From Nitratifractor sp. (GTDB lineage: Bacteria; Campylobacterota; Campylobacteria; Campylobacterales; Sulfurovaceae): a stretch of DNA of 6,383 nucleotides. The position numbers and the translations under genes are program-made. Position 1 is the stretch's first letter; each line of letters opens with the position of its first letter. Positions 1-5,510 of this stretch are shown here, piece by piece. The notes beneath the pieces are model-generated. The model was given only the letters and a program-made list of their open reading frames with translations, was not told the origin of the DNA and made no database searches. The stretch is taken from contig WFSU01000063.1 of assembly GCA_015485845.1 (NCBI GenBank), positions 1 through 6,383 of the forward strand, read 5' to 3'.

Positions 1-1
1 A

Positions 2-166
2 GCGGTATTCGAAAAAGAACCCCTCGCGCTGGTCTGGATGTACGTGAACATGGCACGCGACTGGCCGGATTTGGAATATACGACCGCCCACTGGCTCGAG
101 CAAAAGGCGTTTTTCTGGGAGAAGGCGCAGAAAGAGAGGAAAGAGGCGGAGGAATTATTCCTTTAA
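2..166 (+). CDS. C-terminal end of an unrecognised protein (5' truncated by the window)
   Basis: An open frame enters from the left edge and ends at TAA 164-166, giving 54 residues that begin AVFEKEPLALVWMYVN and end KERKEAEELFL. The piece is rich in Trp, Tyr and charged residues. Its last 25 or so residues (EQKAFFWEKAQKERKEAEELFL) look like an amphipathic, highly charged helix. There is no membrane segment and no motif I can assign to a family. Codon use is GC-rich like the M14 and purN genes, so it is likely native to the chromosome. It converges with the DUF6064 gene, with only 17 bases between the two stop codons and no terminator hairpin there. It is called a gene because the frame is open to the edge with natural-looking protein composition; function unknown. 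Confidence 0.6.
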   Translation, partial: AVFEKEPLALVWMYVNMARDWPDLEYTTAHWLEQKAFFWEKAQKERKEAEELFL

Positions 167-183
167 AAACACGCTGAAATCAC

Positions 184-837
184 TCATCGTCTCTTTGTCA
201 GAAAAATCTCCCTGAAATGTGTCAGCAGTACAAGGCTGCCCACTATCCCTGCCAGCATATAAAGATAGTCAAAACCTGCACCGTGGATGGCGAAATACTC
301 GCCTGTGAAAATGGCATTGATACTGATGAGAACAAACAGGATTTTATTGACACGAGGCACGGCGCCAATGAAAAGCCCGATGAGACTGATCGTCGTGGGG
401 CACTCTGCTCCGAAGAAAACCATCCGGGGATAGGTAAACCCCAACAGCATCTCCACAACCGGATAGAGGAAAATCCCCGTCACGATCAGAGACCATGAGA
501 GGATTTTCAACCCCGTTTGTTCCGGCATCCGGACCTCCGTCCAGTGGAAGAAGATATCCAGCACCAGCAGCAGCGACACCGTCCAGAGCCCAATCGCACC
601 GCCGAGTGCCGCAGGGAGCCCCATGACATCCCGACCCATCAGAATCGTCCACCCGGCAAACACATAGATCGCCGCATAGATTGCCAGCAGAATGCGGGTG
701 TGTGTCTGCGAAGGATTCCGATAACACCGAAACAACGCCCACAATACCGCCAGCGCAAAAATCGCAGGGAGCAGCAGCGACCAAATCCCCATCCAGACGT
801 TCAAATCCGCAATACCGTCTACTATCTGTTGAACCAT
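184..837 (-). CDS. DUF6064 family multi-pass membrane protein
   Basis: A 217-residue integral membrane protein of unknown function. About seven hydrophobic helices can be placed at residues 17-36, 49-66, 74-97, 112-134, 146-161, 166-184 and 190-207, with a basic tail (LTKRR). The assignment to DUF6064 rests on the stretch YPVVEMLLGFTYPRM (125-139) followed by FFGAECPTTISLIGL (from about 141). It matches the family's typical pattern of a Tyr-Pro helix, a (H/F)xYP loop and a FGxxCPTTI motif as I remember it. Start chosen at 837: AAAGGAG (844-850) lies 6 bases upstream. The longer frame opening at 879 is rejected because that ATG overlaps the -10 box of the gene's own promoter. The gene is monocistronic, divergent from rhuM and convergent with the upstream fragment. 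No enzymatic role can be inferred. Confidence 0.8.
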   Translation of the reverse strand: MVQQIVDGIADLNVWMGIWSLLLPAIFALAVLWALFRCYRNPSQTHTRILLAIYAAIYVFAGWTILMGRDVMGLPAALGGAIGLWTVSLLLVLDIFFHWTEVRMPEQTGLKILSWSLIVTGIFLYPVVEMLLGFTYPRMVFFGAECPTTISLIGLFIGAVPRVNKILFVLISINAIFTGEYFAIHGAGFDYLYMLAGIVGSLVLLTHFREIFLTKRR

Positions 838-843
838 GGCATG

Positions 844-850
844 CTCCTTT
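844..850 (-). promoter_or_regulatory. Ribosome binding site that fixes the DUF6064 start
   Basis: On the minus strand AAAGGAG is followed by CATGCC and then ATG at 837. This is a near-ideal Shine-Dalgarno with 6-base spacing, and it selects this start over the upstream in-frame ATG at 879. Confidence 0.75.
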
Positions 851-877
851 CTAATGCGTATCATTGCCGAATCATCC

Positions 878-907
878 ATTATACTTCAAAATGGGTCTCT
901 TTGTAAA
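878..907 (-). promoter_or_regulatory. Sigma70-type promoter of the DUF6064 gene
   Basis: Minus strand: TTTACA (907-902; one mismatch to TTGACA), an 18-base spacer, then a perfect TATAAT (883-878). Transcription would begin near 871, giving a leader of about 35 bases that contains the AAAGGAG site. A 14-bp dyad at 897-910 covers the -35 box. Confidence 0.65.
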
Positions 908-910
908 GAG
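897..910. promoter_or_regulatory. 14-bp dyad CTCTTTGTAAAGAG over the -35 box (possible operator)
   Basis: CTCTTT and AAAGAG are perfect inverted 6-mers around a central GT. The dyad coincides with the -35 element of the minus-strand DUF6064 promoter and lies about 25 bp upstream of the -10 box proposed for rhuM. A dimeric repressor bound here could affect both divergent genes. The symmetry is seen in the sequence; the operator role is inferred. Confidence 0.3.
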
Positions 911-917
911 GGGTGCG

Positions 918-940
918 CTTTAGATATTTACGCTAAAATA
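918..940 (+). repeat. Left copy of a 23-nt near-direct repeat flanking rhuM; contains the rhuM promoter
   Basis: The repeat reads CTTTAGATA, ttt, ACGC, t, AAAATA. The partner at 2004-2026 reads CTTTAGATA, aaat, ACGC, AAAATA: 19 bases are shared in order, with the single extra base moved. The TAAAAT at 934-939 is a plausible -10 box for rhuM (start of transcription near 946, start codon at 972). No -35 is evident, as is common in Campylobacterota promoters. The two copies may be just two similar promoters, or the footprint of an insertion. Confidence 0.45.
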
Positions 941-971
941 AATTTATTCCTGATGTATGGAGTATATAAAC

Positions 972-1982
972 ATGGATAAGCTCATCCGAAACTCAACAGC
1001 TGAATTTTTGATCTTTACTTCCCAAAGCGGCGAAGACAGCATAAAAGTAAAAGTGTTTGAAGAATCGGTTTGGCTTACTCAAAATATGATCGCAGAGCTT
1101 TTTGATACCACCAAACAAAATATAAGTTTGCATCTGAAAAATATTTTTGTAAATGAAGAGTTAGAAGAAGCGGTAGTTGTAAAGAATTTCTTGACAACTG
1201 CCAATGACAGTAAAAACTACAAAACAAAATACTACAATCTCGATGCCATCATTTCGGTAGGGTACCGGGTAAACTCCAAAAAAGCAACACAGTTCAGGAA
1301 GTGGGCAACGGCTGTTTTGAAAGAGTTTGCCATCAAAGGATTTGTACTCGATAAAAAAAGATTGGAAAACGGTTCATATCTGGGGCAGGATTATTTCGAA
1401 AAACTTCTCGAAGAGATTCGTGAGATTCGCCTCAGTGAGCGGATATTTTATCAAAAACTTACCGACATTTATGCCACAAGTATTGATTATGACAAACATG
1501 ACGCGACTACCAAAACTTTTTTTGCAAAGGTACAGAACAAGCTCCATTTTGCCATACACGGGCATACCGCAGCTGAACTCATCTACCGGCGCGCCGATGC
1601 CCATAAAGATAAAATGGGGCTGACCACCTGGGACAATGCCCCGGAGGGGAAGATACTCAAAACCGATGTCACCATCGCCAAAAACTATCTCACCAAAGAG
1701 GAGCTTGATGGGCTGGGCAGAATCGTCAATGCTTTTTTGGATCTTGCCGAAAGCAGAGCCAGGAGAAATATCCCCATGACGATGGAGGATTGGGCAAAAC
1801 GGCTGGATACGTTTCTGGAGTTTGATGACAGAGATATCCTGAAAGATGCAGGCAAAATCACTAAAAAAATCGCAGACGAAAAAGCATTGAGCGAATTTGA
1901 GAAATACAGAGTCGTGCAGGATCGACTCTTTATGAGTGATTTTGACAAGCTCCTTTTGGATATCGAAGAGAACCATGGATAA
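972..1982 (+). CDS. rhuM: RhuM family protein (COG3943, Virulence_RhuM)
   Basis: A complete 336-residue member of the RhuM family, named after a gene of Salmonella pathogenicity island 3. The biochemical role is not established. A winged-HTH-like DNA-binding segment sits near the N-terminus (residues 34-60, VWLTQNMIAELFDTTKQNIS onwards). It is followed by the family's conserved YKTKYYNLDAIISVGYRV (83-100), TQFRKWAT (106-113), YATSIDYD (167-174), the core VQNKLHFAIHGHTAAELI (187-204), RADAHKDKMGLTTW (207-220) and TDVTIAKNYLTKEELDGL (231-248). Some relatives are fused to Fic/DOC domains; this one is not. The start at 972 has GGAG at 959-962 with 9-base spacing; the in-frame ATG at 957 has no such site. 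It is much richer in AT than its neighbours (bases 1081-1140 hold 18 G+C of 60, against 38 of 60 at 3901-3960), suggesting horizontal acquisition. It stands alone, with no restriction-modification or toxin partner in the window. Confidence 0.93.
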   Translation: MDKLIRNSTAEFLIFTSQSGEDSIKVKVFEESVWLTQNMIAELFDTTKQNISLHLKNIFVNEELEEAVVVKNFLTTANDSKNYKTKYYNLDAIISVGYRVNSKKATQFRKWATAVLKEFAIKGFVLDKKRLENGSYLGQDYFEKLLEEIREIRLSERIFYQKLTDIYATSIDYDKHDATTKTFFAKVQNKLHFAIHGHTAAELIYRRADAHKDKMGLTTWDNAPEGKILKTDVTIAKNYLTKEELDGLGRIVNAFLDLAESRARRNIPMTMEDWAKRLDTFLEFDDRDILKDAGKITKKIADEKALSEFEKYRVVQDRLFMSDFDKLLLDIEENHG

Positions 1983-2003
1983 TAAAAGAGAGACACTACC
2001 CCA

Positions 2004-2026
2004 CTTTAGATAAAATACGCAAAATA
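2004..2026 (+). repeat. Right copy of the 23-nt near-direct repeat; contains the promoter of the M14-purN unit
   Basis: CTTTAGATA, aaat, ACGC, AAAATA, the partner of 918-940. TAAAAT at 2011-2016 is the likely -10 box, with transcription beginning around 2023 and a short leader of about 28 bases before the ATG at 2051. It lies 21 bases after the rhuM stop codon, so the carboxypeptidase has its own promoter rather than depending on rhuM. Confidence 0.5.
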
Positions 2027-2050
2027 TTTCCGACAGAAAGACTACAAACT

Positions 2051-4627
2051 ATGAAAAACCAATACATGACTTATCGGGAGAGCCTTGACTTCCTCTCCGC
2101 CATGGAGAAGCAACACCCCGACCTCATCGAAATCGTCACAATCGGGACGACGTATGAGGGGCGGGAGATTGTCCTCGCCAAAATCTCGAGAGATGTTGCC
2201 CGAGCCGACGAGAAGCCGGCATTGCTCTACACCGGAAGCATCCATGCGAGGGAGTGGATCGGACAGGAGCTGGCGCTCAAGTTTATCGAACATGTCGCCC
2301 GCAATCAGCATGTCGATCCGACTCTTGACGCGGCGCTTGAGGCTTCGACCCTCTACATGGTGCCGTGTCTCAACCCTGACGGGTTTGAATACTCCCGTGA
2401 GCACTTCTCCTTCTGGCGCAAAAACCGGCGGAAGAACCACGACGGCTCCATTGGAGTCGATCTCAATCGGAACTTTTCTATCGGGTTCAAGAAGGCCAAA
2501 GACACTTCCTCCAACGTCTACGGAGGGGAAGAACCCTTCTCGGAAGCCGAGACGCGGGCGATCCGGGATTTTGTCGATGTCCATCCCAATATCACCATTG
2601 CCCTCGATTACCATTCGCAGGGGAATGTCTTTTTCCCGGCGCATCGTTTCATGCATGAAGCGGAGATTGACGGGACGGACATGAACGTCATCGCCGCGAA
2701 TATGAATGATGAGTTTGCCAAAGTCACCGGCCGTAAATATGGCATCCACCGGGGCAAGCCCCCCGCCGGGCTCATCAGCGGCAGCGGGCGGGAGTATTAC
2801 TATTCACGGGGCATCAAAGCGCTCGTCGTCGAAGTGGGCACCAAAAACATCCCCGACTACATGAAAAGCATGAGCAGCAGCATCCATGAGAATATCCCTG
2901 CCCTCATCCGTACCTTCTCCGAAGTGGTCAACTACGCCCCTACCGCACCGAAACGAGCCGAAAACTTCACCGTCGCCGGTACCGATGCCCGCTCCGTGCA
3001 CTTAACATGGGATTATGAAGCGCGGGAGGATATCTACTTCGAAATCTACCGCAGCACCCACGATAAAGACGCGTGCAACGAGCGAACACGGATCGGGATC
3101 GCGGGGGAGCACCGCTTCGTCGATACCGACCTCTCGAGTGCGACCAACTACCACTACACTCTCCGCGCCGTCAACAAAACCACCGGGCTCAAATCCCCTT
3201 TCGCCCCTGTCGTCAAAGTACGTACCGGGCTGGAAGAGGATGAGTTTTTCCGTTTCCTCCATGCCACCAAGAGCGGCACCGGGTACGTCGCCCAGTATAC
3301 GCAGGAGCAGAACCGTTCACACTTCGGGCTCAACTCCCTCTTCGTCGGCATCAACCAGTCCAAAGGGATCAGCGATGCGGTGGTGAGCTTCGATCTGAGT
3401 ACGCTCCCTGAGGATGCGATCATCAAATCCGCCCGGTTTTACCTCTACCCCATGAACCGGGTCGGCGCCAAGATCGAGAAATACGGCGAGTGGAACCTCT
3501 CCCTCCTCGAGGCGGACAGTTTCACCGAAATCACCGACTTTGAGGCGATCGAAAATGCCCGCCCCAAAGTGACCGTCGGCCGGGCGATTCAGTCGAGTCA
3601 GCTGACACAGGGGATATGGAATGACTGGGAATTTTCGAGTCATGAATGTGCGATGCTTCAGGAGGAGATTGCGCACGGGACGGCGGTCTTCCGGGTCGAT
3701 GGCCCCAAAAGTCTGCCCGAGGGGGAAGACAGTCAGATGATGCAGTTTGATATCGGATACGGGCAGTACGGCGGCGGGATCCACTATCGCCCGATGCTCG
3801 ACGTCACCTACACTGTGCCCCGTGATCGGATCGATCTACCCCCGTGCACCCTCGCGATGGTGAGTACCGCCGGCACCGAGGAGGGGTTGCGCAGTGGATT
3901 TGATGCCCAGGGGGATCGCGTCTACGGCTACCTCGAATTTGACACGGCGCAGCTGCCCGATCCCAGCCGGACCGTGATCACCGAATGTGCCCTCAAGATC
4001 CGCAATACCAACCAGTTCAAAAAAGCCTCTGATGTCCGCTTCTACGTCGAACTGGTGGAGGTGGATGAGGTGGGGAGCTACGAAGACATCCGCCACCGGG
4101 AAAAGATCGAATACCTCGGGTACGAAGTAGCCGAAAAAGAACTGAGTACCAAGCGGTATCAATACTTCAAATTTGATACTCTCTCCAAAAACATCCTTGA
4201 TGCCCTCCACCAGAACGGCGCGAAACTCAAACTGGTCATCAAGCCCACCAGTGCCCTCGGTGCCCGAAACCGCGTCACGGAGTGGAACAACGACGTCGAG
4301 CTGGTCGTCCGCTACATCCCCCGACGTCGTCAGTCCGTCGCCCCGGTCGAGCGCCTCACCCTCTCCAAAGAGAACAAAATGATCAAACTCACCTGGAGCG
4401 GAGTCGAGGATGAAGCATTGAAAGGCTACTACGTGGTGCGCAACAGCTTCCACCCTCCACGTCACTTCATGGACGGGGTTAAGATCTACGGCGGGCGGGA
4501 TACGTGGACGTACGACAATTTCGCCTCGTTTTCCAAGTCGAAGTATTACGCCGTCTTCACCTACGATGATGTGCCGAACTTCTCCGAGCCGACGCTGGCG
4601 CATTACGATCCTCTGGAGACGTATTGA
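2051..4627 (+). CDS. Multidomain M14 zinc carboxypeptidase (M14, Fn3, two DNRLRE-like modules, Fn3)
   Basis: An 858-residue metallopeptidase. The M14 domain (about 5-290) shows the zinc ligands H65 and E68 (GSIHAREW) and H188 (LDYHSQG). Substrate-binding residues are R123 (FWRKNRR) and N139-R140 (GVDLNRNF), with the general base E261 (ALVVEVG), corresponding to H69, E72, H196, R127, N144-R145 and E270 of pancreatic carboxypeptidase A. I cannot place a counterpart of Tyr248. A fibronectin type III domain follows (about 298-392). Two beta-rich modules of the DNRLRE type come next (about 400-588 and 595-756; note VVSFDLSTLPEDAIIKSARFYLY and YLEFDTAQLP..ITECALKI), then a second Fn3-like domain (about 763-850). 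Such accessory domains usually occur on exported proteins, yet the N-terminus (MKNQYMTYRESLDFL) has no signal peptide and there is no anchor. The likely job is removal of C-terminal residues from a peptide or cell-wall peptide; substrate and location are unknown. Ribosome site weak (AGAAAG, 2035-2040). Confidence 0.93.
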   Translation: MKNQYMTYRESLDFLSAMEKQHPDLIEIVTIGTTYEGREIVLAKISRDVARADEKPALLYTGSIHAREWIGQELALKFIEHVARNQHVDPTLDAALEASTLYMVPCLNPDGFEYSREHFSFWRKNRRKNHDGSIGVDLNRNFSIGFKKAKDTSSNVYGGEEPFSEAETRAIRDFVDVHPNITIALDYHSQGNVFFPAHRFMHEAEIDGTDMNVIAANMNDEFAKVTGRKYGIHRGKPPAGLISGSGREYYYSRGIKALVVEVGTKNIPDYMKSMSSSIHENIPALIRTFSEVVNYAPTAPKRAENFTVAGTDARSVHLTWDYEAREDIYFEIYRSTHDKDACNERTRIGIAGEHRFVDTDLSSATNYHYTLRAVNKTTGLKSPFAPVVKVRTGLEEDEFFRFLHATKSGTGYVAQYTQEQNRSHFGLNSLFVGINQSKGISDAVVSFDLSTLPEDAIIKSARFYLYPMNRVGAKIEKYGEWNLSLLEADSFTEITDFEAIENARPKVTVGRAIQSSQLTQGIWNDWEFSSHECAMLQEEIAHGTAVFRVDGPKSLPEGEDSQMMQFDIGYGQYGGGIHYRPMLDVTYTVPRDRIDLPPCTLAMVSTAGTEEGLRSGFDAQGDRVYGYLEFDTAQLPDPSRTVITECALKIRNTNQFKKASDVRFYVELVEVDEVGSYEDIRHREKIEYLGYEVAEKELSTKRYQYFKFDTLSKNILDALHQNGAKLKLVIKPTSALGARNRVTEWNNDVELVVRYIPRRRQSVAPVERLTLSKENKMIKLTWSGVEDEALKGYYVVRNSFHPPRHFMDGVKIYGGRDTWTYDNFASFSKSKYYAVFTYDDVPNFSEPTLAHYDPLETY

Positions 4628-4628
4628 T

Positions 4629-4632
4629 GGAG
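4629..4632 (+). promoter_or_regulatory. Ribosome binding site deciding the purN start
   Basis: GGAG lies 11 bases before ATG 4644 and immediately after the M14 stop codon (TGA 4625-4627). The frame is open back to 4566 inside the M14 gene, but protein homology begins exactly at MKSVAILFSG. The spacing is longer than ideal. Ribosomes finishing the M14 gene may help initiation. Confidence 0.55.
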
Positions 4633-4643
4633 AGTATCTGCTC

Positions 4644-5216
4644 ATGAAGAGTGTCGCCATTCTTTTCAGCGGGCAGGGAAGCAACTTCGCCTACCTTGCC
4701 GAACACTTGCCCGCGTATGGAATTCGCATTGCCGCAGCACTGACCAACAATCCAGAGGCCGGAGGGATCGCTGTTGCCCGCACACACGATATCCCGCTGG
4801 AGGTCGTGGATCATCGAAATTTTATAGACCGGGAGGCATTTGATGCGGAAATGGTACGGCGCATGGAACAGTACGCTCCGGATCTGACGGTACTGGCAGG
4901 CTTCATGCGGATTGTCACCCCGGTCTTTACTGAGCAGATACGGGCGATCAATCTCCATCCCTCACTCCTCCCCAGACACAAGGGACTCCATGCCATCGAA
5001 CGCAGTTATGCCGATTCTTACGACGAAGGGGGTGTGAGTATCCATTGGGTGAGTAGTGAACTTGACGGCGGGAAGATTATCCTGCAGAAACGTGTGGAGA
5101 AAGCCAACCTGAGTTTGGATGCCTATACAGCGATAATACGACGGATCGAAAAAGAGGCATTGCTTGAAGCGGTGGTTCGGGTGCTTCAGGGTAGTACTAT
5201 TGTACAGGATATGTGA
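4644..5216 (+). CDS. purN: Phosphoribosylglycinamide formyltransferase (GAR transformylase)
   Basis: Transfers the formyl group of 10-formyltetrahydrofolate to glycinamide ribonucleotide, the third step of de novo purine synthesis, in the cytoplasm. The 190-residue protein is a little shorter than E. coli PurN (212) but complete. The phosphate-binding loop is FSGQGSN (8-14). AGFMRIVTPVF is at 85-95, INLHPSLLPRHKG at 102-114 holds catalytic N103 and H105, and GGVSIHWVSSELDGGKIILQ at 129-148 holds H134 and catalytic D141. These match N106, H108, H137 and D144 of the E. coli enzyme. The missing length is at the C-terminus and in a loop, outside the active site. It starts 16 bases after the M14 stop, so the two are probably cotranscribed, although no functional link is known. 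No other pur gene is in the window. No canonical terminator follows; a REPIN-like hairpin begins 15 bases after the stop. Confidence 0.95.
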   Translation: MKSVAILFSGQGSNFAYLAEHLPAYGIRIAAALTNNPEAGGIAVARTHDIPLEVVDHRNFIDREAFDAEMVRRMEQYAPDLTVLAGFMRIVTPVFTEQIRAINLHPSLLPRHKGLHAIERSYADSYDEGGVSIHWVSSELDGGKIILQKRVEKANLSLDAYTAIIRRIEKEALLEAVVRVLQGSTIVQDM

Positions 5217-5231
5217 TTATACAGTTTTCTC

Positions 5232-5310
5232 CCGGAAGTGAAGGCTTCAGCCTCACCAGAATCTACCATCTGCCTTGATCGCTGGGTGGGACTGAAGTCT
5301 CCATTTCCGG
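5232..5310. repeat. REPIN-like element: two inverted REP-type sequences forming a 26-nt-arm hairpin
   Basis: Bases 5232-5257 pair with 5285-5310 around a 27-base loop: 21 Watson-Crick pairs, 3 G-T pairs and 2 A-C mismatches. Each arm also carries its own small palindrome with the same loop: GGC-TTCA-GCC in the left arm (5243-5252) and GAC-TGAA-GTC in the right arm (5290-5299). Where the arms differ (G-C against A-T in the small stem), the change is compensated inside each arm, so each small hairpin is preserved. GTGG (5286-5289) sits at the foot of the right hairpin and GTGA at the equivalent place of the left one. This resembles the GT(A/G)G tetranucleotide of REP elements mobilised by RAYT transposases. 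The class is inferred; no transposase is in the window. Confidence 0.55.
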
Positions 5311-5347
5311 ATTGCAAACACCAGTAACAAAAATTCAGGGAAGTATT

Positions 5348-5381
5348 GCAAAAGAGCCAATCGTTATAAAAACTCTTTTGC
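5348..5381. repeat. Perfect 9-bp inverted repeat (stem-loop) in the intergenic gap
   Basis: GCAAAAGAG (5348-5356) and CTCTTTTGC (5373-5381) are exact inverted copies around a 16-base AT-rich loop. On the + strand it is followed by GGGGG, and on the minus strand by AATACT, so it lacks the T-run of a standard intrinsic terminator in either direction. It could be part of a structured RNA, an mRNA-end stabiliser for purN, or one end of a degenerate mobile repeat. Confidence 0.45.
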
Positions 5382-5394
5382 GGGGGAGGTTGTA

Positions 5395-5431
5395 AACAAA
5401 AAACAAGTTTCGAAGGTTAAGCCCAACCTTC
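5395..5431 (-). terminator. Possible weak intrinsic terminator for the minus-strand dehydrogenase gene
   Basis: Read on the minus strand, GAAGGTT (5431-5425), loop GGGCTT and AACCTTC (5418-5412) form a 7-bp hairpin. It is followed by GAAACTTG and then a T-rich run (TTTTTTGTTT, 5403-5394). The T-run starts about 8 bases after the stem, further than ideal, and the site lies 80 bases past the stop codon. Confidence 0.3.
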
Positions 5432-5478
5432 TGATAGTGACAGTATAACAAGCGGGCGTTAATCGTGAGTCAATGGTT

Positions 5479-5508
5479 GGTGAATGGACGGTTAACCGTC
5501 CATTCACC
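5479..5508. repeat. Perfect 30-bp palindrome just past the dehydrogenase stop codon
   Basis: Arms GGTGAATGGACGG (5479-5491) and CCGTCCATTCACC (5496-5508) flank a central TTAA, so all 30 bases are self-complementary; as a hairpin it is a 13-bp stem with a TTAA loop. It begins 2 bases after the TGA of the minus-strand dehydrogenase gene (stop 5513-5511). No T-run follows on either strand. It could act as a mRNA 3'-end barrier, a two-way termination aid between the convergent genes, or a dimeric protein binding site. Confidence 0.6.
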
Positions 5509-5510
5509 GA

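Larger units (their letters stand above)
5217..5510. other. Gene-free gap between convergent genes, dense in inverted repeats
   Basis: No coding region is supported in these 294 bases between the purN stop (+) and the dehydrogenase stop (-). The gap holds four separate foldable elements (listed individually) plus a short direct repeat ATTGCAAA at 5311-5318 and 5345-5352. It has no tRNA or rRNA, and no clean U-tract terminator on the + strand. Confidence 0.7.

Noticed and set aside
838..879. Longer N-terminus of the DUF6064 protein starting at 879
   Set aside because: That ATG overlaps the TATAAT box, has no ribosome site, and the extra 14 residues are hydrophilic and not family-like. The start at 837 has an ideal AAAGGAG.
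957..971. ATG 957 as the rhuM start
   Set aside because: No Shine-Dalgarno precedes it, while ATG 972 has GGAG at 9-base spacing and agrees with where family similarity begins.
3836..4684. 282-codon open frame on the minus strand inside the M14 and purN genes
   Set aside because: It is antisense to two genes with clear homology and has composition typical of a shadow frame in GC-rich DNA.
5311..5352. ATTGCAAA repeated at 5311 and 5345 as a CRISPR-like or iteron array
   Set aside because: Only two 8-base copies 34 bases apart; too short and too few for an array or origin.
5444..5462. Resemblance to integron attC ends (TATAACAAGC followed by GGGCGTTAA)
   Set aside because: The two end-like motifs are fused with no folded stem between them, far below the minimum attC length, and there is no integrase or cassette array nearby.
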